Below are positions 26,732 to 35,271 of a stretch of 64,000 bases of DNA, piece after piece. Within the stretch, counting starts at the first letter, position 1, and each line of letters opens with the position of its first letter. The translations under genes were made by a program, and so were the position numbers. A model generated the notes under the pieces. The model saw nothing but the letters and a program-made list of their open reading frames with translations, was not told where the DNA came from and did not search any database. The DNA is from Pseudomonadota bacterium (GTDB taxonomy: Bacteria > Pseudomonadota > Alphaproteobacteria > Sphingomonadales > Sphingomonadaceae): NCBI GenBank assembly GCA_023457895.1, contig JAEXAY010000025.1, forward strand, positions 1-64,000, in the 5' to 3' direction.

Positions 26732-27037
26732 ATGCAGTCGCAGAATCGCTTTTTCGATGATCTCGCCAAGATATTGAACGGCGCGGCGGGAACGGTCGCC
26801 GGCATGGGACGCGAAATGGAGTCCGGCGCGCGTGAACGGTTCCGCGAATTTGTCGGCGGTGCCGACTTTGTTTCGCGCGAAGAGTTTGATGCCGTCAAGC
26901 AGATGGCCGCGACCGCCCGCGCCGAGGTCGAGGAACTCAAGGCGCGCATCGCGGCGCTGGAAGGCAGCGGGCAAGCGCAGCCACGACCGTCGACCGCGCC
27001 TGCGGGCAGGGCTAGGCGCAAGCCGCCCAAGGCCTGA
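26732..27037 (+). CDS. ubiK: UbiK-like accessory factor (BMFP/DUF526 family)
   Basis: A 101-residue protein: MQSQNRFFDDLAKILNGAAGT, an amphipathic helix, then DFVSREEFDAVKQMAATARAEVEELKARIAALEG, a trimeric coiled coil, and a basic Pro/Arg tail. This is the membrane-fusogenic BMFP family, whose E. coli member UbiK promotes aerobic ubiquinone biosynthesis as a partner of UbiJ. Same length and order as the family. A good AGGAGA ribosome site precedes the ATG. Assignment is by family; no ubi genes are adjacent. Confidence 0.88.
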   Translation: MQSQNRFFDDLAKILNGAAGTVAGMGREMESGARERFREFVGGADFVSREEFDAVKQMAATARAEVEELKARIAALEGSGQAQPRPSTAPAGRARRKPPKA

Positions 27038-27120
27038 CTTGCCAAGCGGCACGGCAATTGCGACAAGCTTGCCTCTAACGGTGCGACTCGCGCCGCCGCT
27101 GCTACGCGAATGAGACGATT

Positions 27121-27633
27121 TTGACCGACGATCTTTATGATGATGACACGGACGGACCCGAAGATGCCGCTCCGATCGATATGCTATGCGCCTATTTTGA
27201 TGCGCATGGCTGGACCCATGAGCATGTCAGCGAGGATGAGATCGTGGCCAATGCCCAGGGTTCATGGGCGTCCTATGAGGTAAGGGCGGTCTGGCGTCCG
27301 GAGGATCAGGTTCTCCAACTGCTCGTCTTTCCCGATATCCGGGTGCTCGATGACAAGCGTGGGTCGATTTATGAAACTATCGGCCTCATCAACGAGCAAC
27401 TGTGGCTTGGGCATTTCGAGCTGTGGTCGTCCAGCGGGATATTGTTGTTCCGTCACGGATTGTTGATCGGCGAGGGCGAAACGCTGAGCCTCGCCGCAAC
27501 GGAAACCATTGTCGAATCGGCGATCGATGAATGCGAACGCTTCTACCCGGTTTTCCAGTTTGTCTTGTGGGGCGGGAAATCGCCGGGCGACGCGATTGCC
27601 GCCGCGCTTATCGAGACGCGCGGCGAAGCGTGA
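27121..27633 (+). CDS. YbjN domain-containing protein
   Basis: A 170-residue soluble protein with an acidic N-terminus and the YbjN/T3SC-like fold: GSWASYEVRAVWRPEDQVLQLLVFPDIRV, the pair WLGHFELWSSSGILLFRHGLL, and a C-terminal helix ending near the Trp-Gly-Gly motif (FVLWGGKSPGDAIAAAL). It starts with TTG at 27121, with no closer ATG that keeps the N-terminus. YbjN proteins are linked to stress and membrane phenotypes without a known reaction. It runs directly into the stop of the convergent ACT protein; the two stop codons are adjacent. Confidence 0.85.
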   Translation: MTDDLYDDDTDGPEDAAPIDMLCAYFDAHGWTHEHVSEDEIVANAQGSWASYEVRAVWRPEDQVLQLLVFPDIRVLDDKRGSIYETIGLINEQLWLGHFELWSSSGILLFRHGLLIGEGETLSLAATETIVESAIDECERFYPVFQFVLWGGKSPGDAIAAALIETRGEA

Positions 27634-28002
27634 TCAGACTCGCGCGAAACGGCTGAGCACGCATTCGCGGACACCGACCATCATCCGTGTTTTTTCCGCG
27701 ATGACCGCAGCGGTTGCATCGTCCACGCCATCCGCCATGATTTCGACATGGCAACCGCCTTGTTCACTCGTTGCGCGCACCACGGCAGGCACGATGTCGC
27801 GGGCGGCAAAGAGGCCGAGCAAGCGGAGCAGCGCTTGCGGGCCGTCATCCATCGTAACCTGAAAACAACTGCGCCGCGCAAGAACCGTTTTCGCGGGTGC
27901 GCTGCTCTTGCGCGGCGCAGTCAGGATGGCGGAGGAGATCGCTAGTGCCTCCGCCGGGGTCTGGTGGTTTGTATTAAGGGCGTGCGAAGCCTCGGGCGTC
28001 AT
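27634..28002 (-). CDS. ACT-domain-like small protein
   Basis: A 122-residue protein. After a disordered N-terminal 45 residues, the segment CFQVTMDDGPQALLRLLGLFAARDIVP followed by VVRATSEQGGCHVEIMADGV has the beta-alpha-beta pattern of an ACT ligand-binding domain, similar in plan to the small acetolactate synthase subunit IlvM, but no catalytic subunit is adjacent. AAGGATAAAG precedes the ATG and supports the start at 28002. It is divergent from an Lrp regulator followed by proC, so an amino-acid-sensing role is possible. Calling it IlvM would be over-reach. Confidence 0.55.
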   Translation of the reverse strand: MTPEASHALNTNHQTPAEALAISSAILTAPRKSSAPAKTVLARRSCFQVTMDDGPQALLRLLGLFAARDIVPAVVRATSEQGGCHVEIMADGVDDATAAVIAEKTRMMVGVRECVLSRFARV

Positions 28003-28143
28003 ATCTTTATCCTTGGTTGCGCCCTTTTTCGGCTGCGTGGCTATTATCTAGCCGTTGATCGCCGAAATTTCTTTGCAAATACTGCTTATTTTTGAGTATA
28101 TGCACATATTATATCCCAAATTTTTGTATTTATGAGGATAATT

Positions 28144-28617
28144 ATGCTACATCCTCTTGATTCGTTCGATCGCAAGATTCTCAATGAGTTGCAGCGCGAC
28201 TGCAGCCGTTCGGTTGCGGAGATCGGTGAAGCGGTTGGTCTGTCGCAATCACCTTGCTGGCGCCGCATCGACCGACTCACCCGCGAAGGTTATATCAGCG
28301 CGCAGGTCGCCCTGGTGGACCCCCGGCGCGTGGGCCTTAACGCGCATCTGTTCGTGCAGGTAAAGCTGGATGCGCATGGCCGTCAGCATCTTGATGAATT
28401 TTCGGAGCGAATGCTCGAATTTGACGAGGTGCTGGAATGCTGGGTGCTGATCGGCGCGATGGACTTCATGTTGCGGGTTGTGGCGGCTGACCTCGAAGCC
28501 TATGAACGCTTCTTCTTCGACAAGCTGAGTAAGGTTCCGGGCGTCCGCGAAATCGTTGCAACCACCGCCTTGTCCAAGATCAAGTCGACGACGGTCCTGC
28601 CGATCCCTCCGGCATAA
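28144..28617 (+). CDS. Lrp/AsnC family transcriptional regulator
   Basis: A 157-residue regulator with an N-terminal HTH (DSFDRKILNELQRDCSRSVAEIGEAVGLSQSPCWRRIDRLTREGYI, the WRRIxRLxxxG recognition pattern) and a C-terminal RAM ligand domain (HLFVQVKLDA, ECWVLIGAMDFMLRVVAADLEAYERFF). ATG at 28144 is preferred because GAGGA lies 7 bases before; ATG at 28132 is possible. An AT-rich upstream region (28050-28130) may carry its own binding site. proC follows 21 bases after the stop, so proline metabolism is a plausible target, as with PutR-type regulators. The effector amino acid is unknown. Confidence 0.9.
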   Translation: MLHPLDSFDRKILNELQRDCSRSVAEIGEAVGLSQSPCWRRIDRLTREGYISAQVALVDPRRVGLNAHLFVQVKLDAHGRQHLDEFSERMLEFDEVLECWVLIGAMDFMLRVVAADLEAYERFFFDKLSKVPGVREIVATTALSKIKSTTVLPIPPA

Positions 28618-28638
28618 TGAGAAAGAAAACCACTTGCC

Positions 28639-29454
28639 ATGCCGGTTGATTCGAACCTCAAGGCGTTTCGTACGCCGCTGACGCTGATCGGATGTGGCAA
28701 TATGGCAGGCGCCATGCTTGAACGCTGGCTCGCGGCCGGTCTTGATCCGGCGCTGGTGCAGGTCGTCCGCCCCAGCGGGCAACCCGTTGCGGATGGCATT
28801 GCGGTGATGACCAGCGTGGAAGCACTCGCTCCCATAAACGGGATCATTCTGCTCGGTTTCAAGCCGCAGCAACTGGCGGACATCGCGCCCGCCGTGGCGA
28901 TCGCGGCGGCGCCTGACGCGACGTTGTTGTCCATCCTTGCTGGGGTGTCCTTGTCCGATCTGGCGGCCACCTTCCCGCAGCAGAGATGCGTGCGCGCCAT
29001 GCCCAACATGCCGGTCCGTCATGGTGAAGGCATTGTCATGCTGGCGGGCGACCGTCAGGCAGATGTGGCGATGCTGATGGACAGCCTGGGCTATGCGCAA
29101 TGGCTCGATGATGAAGCCAATTTCGATCTCTACACCGCGCTTGCCGGGTGCGGTCCGGCCTATGTCTACCGTTTCATCGAAGCGATGGCGGCGGCGGGGA
29201 TACGGCTCGGCCTGCCGGAAAACGACGCGGTTGCGATCAGCCGCGCGATGGTTGCCGGAGCCGCTGCGAGCGCAGCGCGATCCGATCTTCCACCCGCGGT
29301 ACTGGTCAATCAGGTCGCTTCAAAGGGCGGCATGACCCGGGCCGGTCTCGATGTGCTCGATGACGATGGCAAGCTGGTAGCGCTCTTGACCGATACGCTC
29401 CGCGCCGCGCGCGATCGCGGCAAGGAGCTGGCCGGCCTCGCGCGCCGGGACTGA
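28639..29454 (+). CDS. proC: Pyrroline-5-carboxylate reductase
   Basis: A 271-residue enzyme that reduces pyrroline-5-carboxylate to proline with NAD(P)H, the last step of proline synthesis. Evidence: LIGCGNMAGAMLERWL nucleotide motif near residues 18-33, RAMPNMPVRHGEGIVML near 120, and the C-terminal dimer signature ALAGCGPAYVYRFIEAMAAAG followed by NQVASKGGMTRAGLDVL. Complete length. Located right after an Lrp-type regulator in the same direction, probably co-transcribed. It ends 9 bases from the convergent homoserine dehydrogenase. Confidence 0.93.
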   Translation: MPVDSNLKAFRTPLTLIGCGNMAGAMLERWLAAGLDPALVQVVRPSGQPVADGIAVMTSVEALAPINGIILLGFKPQQLADIAPAVAIAAAPDATLLSILAGVSLSDLAATFPQQRCVRAMPNMPVRHGEGIVMLAGDRQADVAMLMDSLGYAQWLDDEANFDLYTALAGCGPAYVYRFIEAMAAAGIRLGLPENDAVAISRAMVAGAAASAARSDLPPAVLVNQVASKGGMTRAGLDVLDDDGKLVALLTDTLRAARDRGKELAGLARRD

Positions 29455-29463
29455 CCCGCCGGA

Positions 29464-30780
29464 TCAGCCTTCGAGCAGTGGCATCACCAAAGGCTTGCCG
29501 ATCACCATTTCCGACTGGGTGAGCCGGGCGACCATATCCGCGATACAGCGATATTTGCAGTCATGCGTGACGACCGCGAGAAACACGCCACCATCGCTGG
29601 TATGGCCCTGCTGGGTCACGCTCTCGATCGAGACATCCGAATCGCGCATCGCGGCGGTGATTTCCGCCAGCGCGCCGAGCCGATCCTGAACACCGAAGCG
29701 CACATAATATCGCTCGCTGCGTTCACCGGAATCAGCGCCGACCACGCGGTTGAGCGAAGCGACGGGCATGGCAAAGGCGGGGCCGATCTCGCCGCGCGCG
29801 ATGTCGATAAGATCGGCGACCACCGCCGATGCGGTCGGCCCGTCGCCTGCGCCTGCGCCCTGAAACAGGAGGCGGCCGACATAATTGCCTTCCGCGACCA
29901 CCGCGTTGGTGGCGCCGTCGACATGCGCGAGCGGATGGGTTGTCGGTACCAGCATTGGCGCCACGCGCTGCAGCAAGCCGTGATCCGTTCCCACGGCCGA
30001 CCCGATCAGGCGAATGCGATAGCCAAGGTCGTCAGCCTCGGCGATATCCTGCGCGGTAACGTCGCGGATGCCGGCGACCTCGACATGGCCGAGGTCGAGC
30101 GCGGTGCCGAAGCTGAGGCTCGCGAGAATGGCCAGCTTGTGCGCGGCGTCGATGCCGTCAATGTCGAACGAGGGATCAGCTTCGGCAAAGCCCTTGTCCT
30201 GCGCTTCCTTGAGCACCGCGCCAAAATCGCGGCCGTCCTTTTCCATGGTGGTCAGGATATAATTGCAGGTGCCGTTGAGGATGCCGTACACCCGGCTGAT
30301 ATCATTGGCCGCCGCGCCTTCGCGCAGGCCCTTGATGACCGGAATGCCGCCCGCGACCGCGGCTTCATATTTGAATGCGACGCCCGCTGCTTCGGCGGCT
30401 TCCGCCAGCGCAAGGCCATGATGTGCGATCATCGCCTTATTGGCGGTGACAAAGGGCTTGCCCGCCTTGAGGGCATTGCGCGCGAGCGTGAGTGCCGGAC
30501 CGTCCGCCCCGCCGATGAGTTCGACAACCGTGTCGACATCATCATGATCGGCCATGTCGTCCATGTCGTCATCCCAGCGGTAGCGGGAGAGATCCACGCC
30601 GCGATCCTTGGAGCGGTCGCGGGCCGAAACGGCGACAATTTCAATCGCCCGTCCGGCCCGGCGGGCGATCAGGTCACGATTTTCCTCGAGCAGCCGAATC
30701 ACCCCCGCGCCCACGGTTCCAAGACCCGCCAGCGCAATGCGCAGGGGCGGGGCGGCAGGGACAGGGGCAGGCTGGGACAT
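29464..30780 (-). CDS. hom: Homoserine dehydrogenase
   Basis: A 438-residue enzyme that converts aspartate semialdehyde to homoserine, the branch to methionine and threonine. LAGLGTVGAGVIRLLEEN near residues 17-34 binds the nucleotide; the catalytic region has GILNGTCNYILTTMEKDG and KGFAEADPSFDIDGIDAAHKLAIL (the DGxDAxxK family signature). The last 80 residues are an ACT domain (YVRFGVQDRLGALAEITAAM), typical for feedback regulation by threonine. Complete. It lies alone on the minus strand, with an unknown exported protein upstream in the same direction after a 95-bp gap. Confidence 0.96.
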   Translation of the reverse strand: MSQPAPVPAAPPLRIALAGLGTVGAGVIRLLEENRDLIARRAGRAIEIVAVSARDRSKDRGVDLSRYRWDDDMDDMADHDDVDTVVELIGGADGPALTLARNALKAGKPFVTANKAMIAHHGLALAEAAEAAGVAFKYEAAVAGGIPVIKGLREGAAANDISRVYGILNGTCNYILTTMEKDGRDFGAVLKEAQDKGFAEADPSFDIDGIDAAHKLAILASLSFGTALDLGHVEVAGIRDVTAQDIAEADDLGYRIRLIGSAVGTDHGLLQRVAPMLVPTTHPLAHVDGATNAVVAEGNYVGRLLFQGAGAGDGPTASAVVADLIDIARGEIGPAFAMPVASLNRVVGADSGERSERYYVRFGVQDRLGALAEITAAMRDSDVSIESVTQQGHTSDGGVFLAVVTHDCKYRCIADMVARLTQSEMVIGKPLVMPLLEG

Positions 30781-30875
30781 GGGTGATTGATCCTGAGAGG
30801 AATGAAGAACGGCATCGCCCTACGCAGGAATAACGCAGAGTTCCAGTCCTAAAGCCAGCGCCGGCTGGGCGGGGA

Positions 30876-31748
30876 TCAAGGCAGGGGAATGGCGGGCTGG
30901 GTGCGGGTGCAGCTGCCAAGCACTGCGCGTACCAGCGCGTAGTCATAGTCGATCTTGGCCTGATGCGCGGTTCCGCCATCGGCGAACGCTGCCGGTGGCA
31001 GACGATCGGGCAAGCCGCAGGCGAGGCGGTACCAGGCGAGGCTGTTTCGTGCGGGCACACCGGCGGATTCGTTGATCACTTCACCGAAGTTTGCGGACCA
31101 TTCGGGTGCCGCTCCGGCGCGGGTCGAAATCGACAGACTGGCGGGTTCCCCATTCGCGGTCATCAGGAAAATCTGAGTTTCCCCGGTATCAACGATACTG
31201 CCGGGCGCGTGGAAAGCGCTGGATACCCCCGAAATGCGCGCGGGCGCATTGGGTTTCAGCAGGGCGGCGACAAGGTCACGCGTCCAGCCGTCGATCGCGG
31301 GGTCGTGAAGCAGCTGGGCGTCGGTGGAAACCAGCTGTACCAGGCTTGGCTTTCCTGCAACGGGTTGCGCGAACAGCAGGACGCGCTGTTTCTTCAGCTT
31401 GGCGGTCCGGCCGCGCGAATCAACCGGCAGGTCGACGAGGTAACTGAAACGCTTGGCCATCGCATGAGAACTGCGGATCAGGCTGTTGGTATCGGCTTCG
31501 ACAAAAAAACGCTGTCTTTGTAATCCCCTATGATCTGAGATAGGTTTGCCGACCTTTGAAGCCGTCCTGACGGTCGCATCAATGACCACCGGAGCATGAT
31601 CGGCAAGGTCGGCAACATCCGCATACGCGTATCGGCTGGCAGCTGTGGAATCTGAGTATAAGTTATTGGAATTAGATACAATTTGAGCTGACGAAACAGC
31701 TGCCGTGCAGCTGGCTGCGACAACGGCGAGATGAGCAATTTTGAACAA
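30876..31748 (-). CDS. Unknown exported protein
   Basis: A 290-residue protein of unknown function. The start is set at TTG 31748: it follows GAGGAAACGCCATC and gives (M)FKIAHLAVVAASCTAAVSSAQ, a good signal peptide; the longer ATG start at 31820 would place the signal peptide internally. The mature chain has no family I recognise; it contains a central stretch (AKRFSYLVDLPVDSRGRTAKLKKQRVLLFAQPV) and a Cys pair near its C-terminus. It is transcribed toward homoserine dehydrogenase and divergent from tonB across a 246-bp AT-rich region. The strands and lack of motifs suggest a small beta-rich periplasmic protein; nothing more can be said. Confidence 0.6.
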   Translation of the reverse strand: MFKIAHLAVVAASCTAAVSSAQIVSNSNNLYSDSTAASRYAYADVADLADHAPVVIDATVRTASKVGKPISDHRGLQRQRFFVEADTNSLIRSSHAMAKRFSYLVDLPVDSRGRTAKLKKQRVLLFAQPVAGKPSLVQLVSTDAQLLHDPAIDGWTRDLVAALLKPNAPARISGVSSAFHAPGSIVDTGETQIFLMTANGEPASLSISTRAGAAPEWSANFGEVINESAGVPARNSLAWYRLACGLPDRLPPAAFADGGTAHQAKIDYDYALVRAVLGSCTRTQPAIPLP

Positions 31749-31994
31749 GATGGCGTTTCCTCGTAAGAAATTATTTTCCGTGATGATGGGGAATAACATA
31801 GGATTTCCGACATTAACCATCGATAAAGGGTTTGCGCACGCGAAAAGGAGTCGATAGGAACCGGCTGCGTGCCAAAAAAATTAGACGTTGGGGAAGAGAT
31901 GCTGCTGACATGCCGGAACTGCCGGTTTCGGTGCTGCTGAGACAGTTTCATCCTTTCCCCGAAAGAGAATCGAAGCAAGGAGTGTCATACCTGA

Positions 31995-32678
31995 ATGGCA
32001 TATGGTGATAATGTAGATCCGAAAAACAGGATTATAGCCGCCATCCTGGTCGGCGTGATCACGTTTGTAATCGGATGGGGACTCGTCAACGGCCTCGCCG
32101 TTGACATTGCAAAGAAGGCGCTCGAAAAACTCGACGTCGTTGACGTCGAGGAACCGCCGCCACCGGAAGAACCGCCGCCACCGCCGCCTCCGCCACCGGA
32201 GAAGGAAGTGCCGCCGCCGGTCGTGATTCCGCCGTCGCCGATCCAGCGTCCGTCTCCGAACGTCATTCGTGATACGGTTGACACGCCGCCTCCGGTTGCG
32301 CCGGTGACGCCCATGCCTGCGGTTGTTCCTCAGCCGCAGCCGGCTCCGCCGCCTCCGCCGCCACCGCCGCCACCGCCCAAGGCTCAGCCGAAGCCGGCAT
32401 CGCCCCGGGGTAATCCGGCGAACTGGGTGACGACCGACGACTATCCTTCGCGCGCGCTGCGTGAAGAGCGGGAAGGCACTTCGCAGGTGTCGGTCACTGT
32501 CGGACCGGATGGCCGGGTTCAGGATTGTACCGCGACGGGCCCGCATCAGGATCTCAATGATGCAGCCTGCTCCAACATTCGCCGCCGGGCACGTTTCACG
32601 CCGGCGATGGGTGACGATGGCAATCCGACGACTGGTCGCTGGTCGCGCGCCGTCCGCTGGCAAATTCCGAAGGACTAA
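31995..32678 (+). CDS. tonB: Energy transducer TonB
   Basis: A 227-residue inner-membrane protein that carries proton-motive energy to outer membrane receptors. One N-terminal transmembrane helix (IIAAILVGVITFVIGWGLV), a long Pro-rich periplasmic spacer (residues about 52-140 with two runs of 9-12 Pro), and a C-terminal TonB domain (VTTDDYPSRALREEREGTSQVSVTV, then NIRRRARFTPAMGDDGNPT). Two Cys (DC and AC) in the C-terminal domain may pair. It leads an operon with exbB and two intact exbD genes, the complete ExbB-ExbD-TonB motor. Codons of the Pro runs are CCG/CCA/CCT mixed. Confidence 0.94.
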   Translation: MAYGDNVDPKNRIIAAILVGVITFVIGWGLVNGLAVDIAKKALEKLDVVDVEEPPPPEEPPPPPPPPPEKEVPPPVVIPPSPIQRPSPNVIRDTVDTPPPVAPVTPMPAVVPQPQPAPPPPPPPPPPPKAQPKPASPRGNPANWVTTDDYPSRALREEREGTSQVSVTVGPDGRVQDCTATGPHQDLNDAACSNIRRRARFTPAMGDDGNPTTGRWSRAVRWQIPKD

Positions 32679-32761
32679 TTTAATCTGGAGGCGGGTGCGA
32701 CATCCCGCCTCCCATCAACAGAATCATACAGTTTTCAGATTTATTGAGAGGGAAGTTTAAT

Positions 32762-33538
32762 ATGTTGCTTGATCTCATTGCTACGGCAGGCGCTGCCGCT
32801 GCCTCCGGCGAAAGCAAGTACGGCTTTATGGCTGCTATGCGGGAAGGTGGTCCGGTTACCTGGACGACGTTCGGCATCCTCGTCATCATGTTCGTGGGCT
32901 CGCTCTACATCCTGTTCACCAAGCTGTTCGAGCAGAACAAGATTTTCGCCCAGTACAAGGCGATGTCGTCCTCCTTCTGGCGCGCAAACAGCGTTCAGGA
33001 AGGCGGTGCGAAGCTCGAAAAGAACAGCGCATTCCGTCAGATCGTTGACGATGCGATCCGCGCCGAATCCGAACATAACAAGCTGACCGACCCGGTTGAA
33101 GCGCATGACTGGGTCCATGGTACGCTCGATCGTGCCCAGAGCCACATTAACTCGAAGCTCGCCGGCGGCCTTTCGTTCCTTGCAACCGTGGGTGCGACCG
33201 CACCGTTCATCGGTCTGTTCGGTACGGTTTGGGGCATTCTGAACGCGCTCGTGAAGATCGGTGCATCGGGTCAGGCGTCGATCGACGTGGTTGCCGGTCC
33301 GGTCGGTGAAGCGCTCATCATGACCGCCATCGGTCTCGTCGTCGCGGTTCCGGCGGTGCTTGCGTTCAACTGGCTCCAGGCACGCAACAAGAACATCGCT
33401 CGTCTGCTCTCGACCTTCTCGAACGACGTCATGGGTTCGATCATGTCGCGCGGTGCGATCCGTCCGGTCGGCGCGGTCACCACGGCACCGGCTGCTGCCC
33501 CGGCCCGCCCGGCTGCTGCCGCGCCGCAGAAAGCCTGA
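32762..33538 (+). CDS. exbB: ExbB/TolQ family proton channel protein
   Basis: A 258-residue protein of the MotA/TolQ/ExbB family. ATG at 32762 is chosen (GAGAGGGAAG upstream) rather than an in-frame TTG at 32744. Three membrane helices: TFGILVIMFVGSLYILF near the start, then ATVGATAPFIGLFGTVWGILNAL and AIGLVVAVPAVLAFNWL. The conserved GLFGTVWGI motif of the pore is present. The C-terminus ends in an Ala/Pro tail. With the following ExbD proteins it forms the proton channel that drives TonB. Second gene of the operon. Confidence 0.94.
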   Translation: MLLDLIATAGAAAASGESKYGFMAAMREGGPVTWTTFGILVIMFVGSLYILFTKLFEQNKIFAQYKAMSSSFWRANSVQEGGAKLEKNSAFRQIVDDAIRAESEHNKLTDPVEAHDWVHGTLDRAQSHINSKLAGGLSFLATVGATAPFIGLFGTVWGILNALVKIGASGQASIDVVAGPVGEALIMTAIGLVVAVPAVLAFNWLQARNKNIARLLSTFSNDVMGSIMSRGAIRPVGAVTTAPAAAPARPAAAAPQKA

Positions 33539-33640
33539 TCAAGATAAGGATGGGAGCCGACCCGCACAGGGCGCTCTCATCCTTCGTCATCCCGCGGGTG
33601 ATCGCGGCATGGCGAGGTTGTAATGATAGGATGCTGATCA

Positions 33641-34135
33641 ATGGCAATTAGTATGGGATCAGATGATGGCGGTCCGATGTCGGACATCAACACCACGCCC
33701 CTCGTGGACGTGATGCTGGTTATGCTGATCATCTTTCTTCTGACCGTACCGGCCGTGCTTGATACGATTCCGGTCAAGCTGCCCCCGGTCGTGTTTGACC
33801 CGACCCAGACCAAGCCCGAAAATGTCTTGCTGACCGTTCGCGCGGAAAATGATGACGGCTCCGGTGCGTGCAAGGTTTACTGGGGCAAATCGGAAGTCAC
33901 GTCGGAAAGGCTGCTCGAACTCGGTCAGGCCAAGTTGGAACGGCTGATCGCTGATGTGGGCGGTGCGGAAAATATCACCGATGAAACCATGCCCGAAGTG
34001 CATATTCGCGGCGATATCAACACGCCGTATCGCTGCATCGGTGGCGTAATCTATACCATGCAATATGCAGGTTATCAGCGCATCGGGTTCATTTCCGAGC
34101 CGGCGCCGGGCTCCGCCCTCGTGCCCCGCCTGTAA
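33641..34135 (+). CDS. exbD: ExbD/TolR family protein, copy 1
   Basis: A 164-residue protein with one N-terminal membrane helix (TTPLVDVMLVMLIIFLLTVPAV) containing the functional Asp of the DxxLVxLxxFM motif (VDVMLVML). The periplasmic part is longer than in copy 2 and includes two Cys (GACKVYWG, YRCIGG) and the C-terminal VIYTMQYAGYQRIGFI. ExbD dimers sit inside the ExbB pentamer. It is one of two intact ExbD genes here plus a frameshifted third, so the partners may form hetero-dimers or serve different TonB complexes. Confidence 0.92.
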   Translation: MAISMGSDDGGPMSDINTTPLVDVMLVMLIIFLLTVPAVLDTIPVKLPPVVFDPTQTKPENVLLTVRAENDDGSGACKVYWGKSEVTSERLLELGQAKLERLIADVGGAENITDETMPEVHIRGDINTPYRCIGGVIYTMQYAGYQRIGFISEPAPGSALVPRL

Positions 34136-34160
34136 GCATTGCTGGATAGGAGAATAAAAT

Positions 34161-34586
34161 ATGTCTATCTCTATGGGTGATGCCGACGAACCGTTTGGCG
34201 AAATGAACACCACGCCGCTTATCGACGTGATGCTCGTTCTGCTCGTGATGTTCATCATCACCATTCCGATCCAGACGCACGCGGTGAAGGTCGACCTTCC
34301 TGTTCCGGACAACACTCCGAAAACCGACAATGTCGATCCGATCAAGAACAAGCTGACGATCGACGCCAACGGCACGTTGGCGTGGAACGGCGAACCGGTC
34401 GACCAGACCGCGCTGGCCGCCAGGCTCGAGCAGACCAAGTCGTTCCAGCCTATGCCGGAATTGCAGTTCCAGCCTGATCCGCGCGCCCGCTATGTGATTG
34501 TCGACGAAACGCTGGCGACCATCAAGCGCTCGGAAGTCGGCAAGCTGGGTTTTGTCGGAAACGAACAATATGCCCGCGACTTCTGA
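34161..34586 (+). CDS. exbD: ExbD/TolR family protein, copy 2
   Basis: A 141-residue protein with the standard membrane helix (MNTTPLIDVMLVLLVMFIIT, with the essential Asp in LIDVM) and a periplasmic ferredoxin-like domain ending LGFVGNEQYARDF. It follows copy 1 by 25 bases with AGGAGA before its ATG. Its C-terminal third is very similar to that of the broken copy 3 (FQPD.RARY..VD.TLATIK), so copies 2 and 3 look like a recent tandem duplication. A terminator follows. Confidence 0.92.
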   Translation: MSISMGDADEPFGEMNTTPLIDVMLVLLVMFIITIPIQTHAVKVDLPVPDNTPKTDNVDPIKNKLTIDANGTLAWNGEPVDQTALAARLEQTKSFQPMPELQFQPDPRARYVIVDETLATIKRSEVGKLGFVGNEQYARDF

Positions 34587-34611
34587 CCGGACGGCCGGAA
34601 GTTACCAATAG

Positions 34612-34644
34612 AAAAAGGGTCGGACGCTGGTCCGGCCCTTTTTT
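34612..34644 (+). terminator. Terminator after exbD copy 2
   Basis: AAAGGGTCGGAC, a GCTG loop, GTCCGGCCCTTTTTT. Nearly perfect 9-10 bp stem and a long T run, so the third exbD would not be read with the operon. Confidence 0.88.
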
Positions 34645-34714
34645 CTTGTCCGTTGGTCAGCCCGCGGTGCGGGATGGCATGACAGGCCGGGTGTGACCAT
34701 CACGCTGGCCGGCG

Positions 34715-35153
34715 ATGCCCGCCTTTATCGCCCGTGTTTCGTTGCACGCATTGGTTGCGGGAAACCGGCCGATGGGGGAATTGAACACCACGCCGCTGAT
34801 CGATGTCATGCTCGTGCTGCTGGTCATGTTCATTATCACGATCCCGATGCAAACCCACTCTGTCAAGATCGATCTGTCAACCGCGGGCAAGCCGACAGGC
34901 GTAAATCCGGTGCGAAACAAGGTCAGCATCGACAGCGATAATGTAGTGGCGTGGAATGGCCGGGCCATCGATCAGCGCGAACTTGCGGTTCTTCTGGCGG
35001 AGACAAGGCGCTTCCCGGTCGCGCCGGAACTTCAGTTCCAGCCGGATGAGCGCGCGCTATGGTGTCGTCGACCAGACGCTGGCGACGATCAAGCAATCCG
35101 GCGCGGCCAATATGGGTTTCGTCGGCAACGAACATTATGCCCGCGCCTTCTGA
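34715..35153 (+). pseudogene. Third ExbD copy, broken by a frameshift
   Basis: Frame one reads ELNTTPLIDVMLVLLVMFII (membrane helix, Asp present) through LQFQPDERA at about 35055. The remaining protein, GVVDQTLATIKQ and GFVGNEHYARAF, continues in another frame to a stop at 35153. Aligned with copy 2 (FQPDPRARYVIVDETLATIK), the break is explained by loss of two bases in the GCGCGC run near 35051-35056. Without it the gene would be about 145 residues. It lies beyond a strong terminator and has no obvious promoter. A real inactivation or a sequencing error in the GC repeat are both possible; the former fits its redundant position. Confidence 0.82.
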
Positions 35154-35271
35154 TTGATAAGAGGCGCTGGTTAATTCCCTTTTGCACCCGGCGGGGGTCC
35201 GCTATAGGCCGCGTCGGTAAAAGGCCGTCTTGCCGCTCCCCATGCGGCCGGACGCCGCTGCAAGGGTGTGA

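Noticed and set aside
32150..32400. CCGCCG-rich tract as a microsatellite or regulatory repeat
   Set aside because: It encodes the Pro spacer of TonB in frame and varies its codons, so it is a protein feature.
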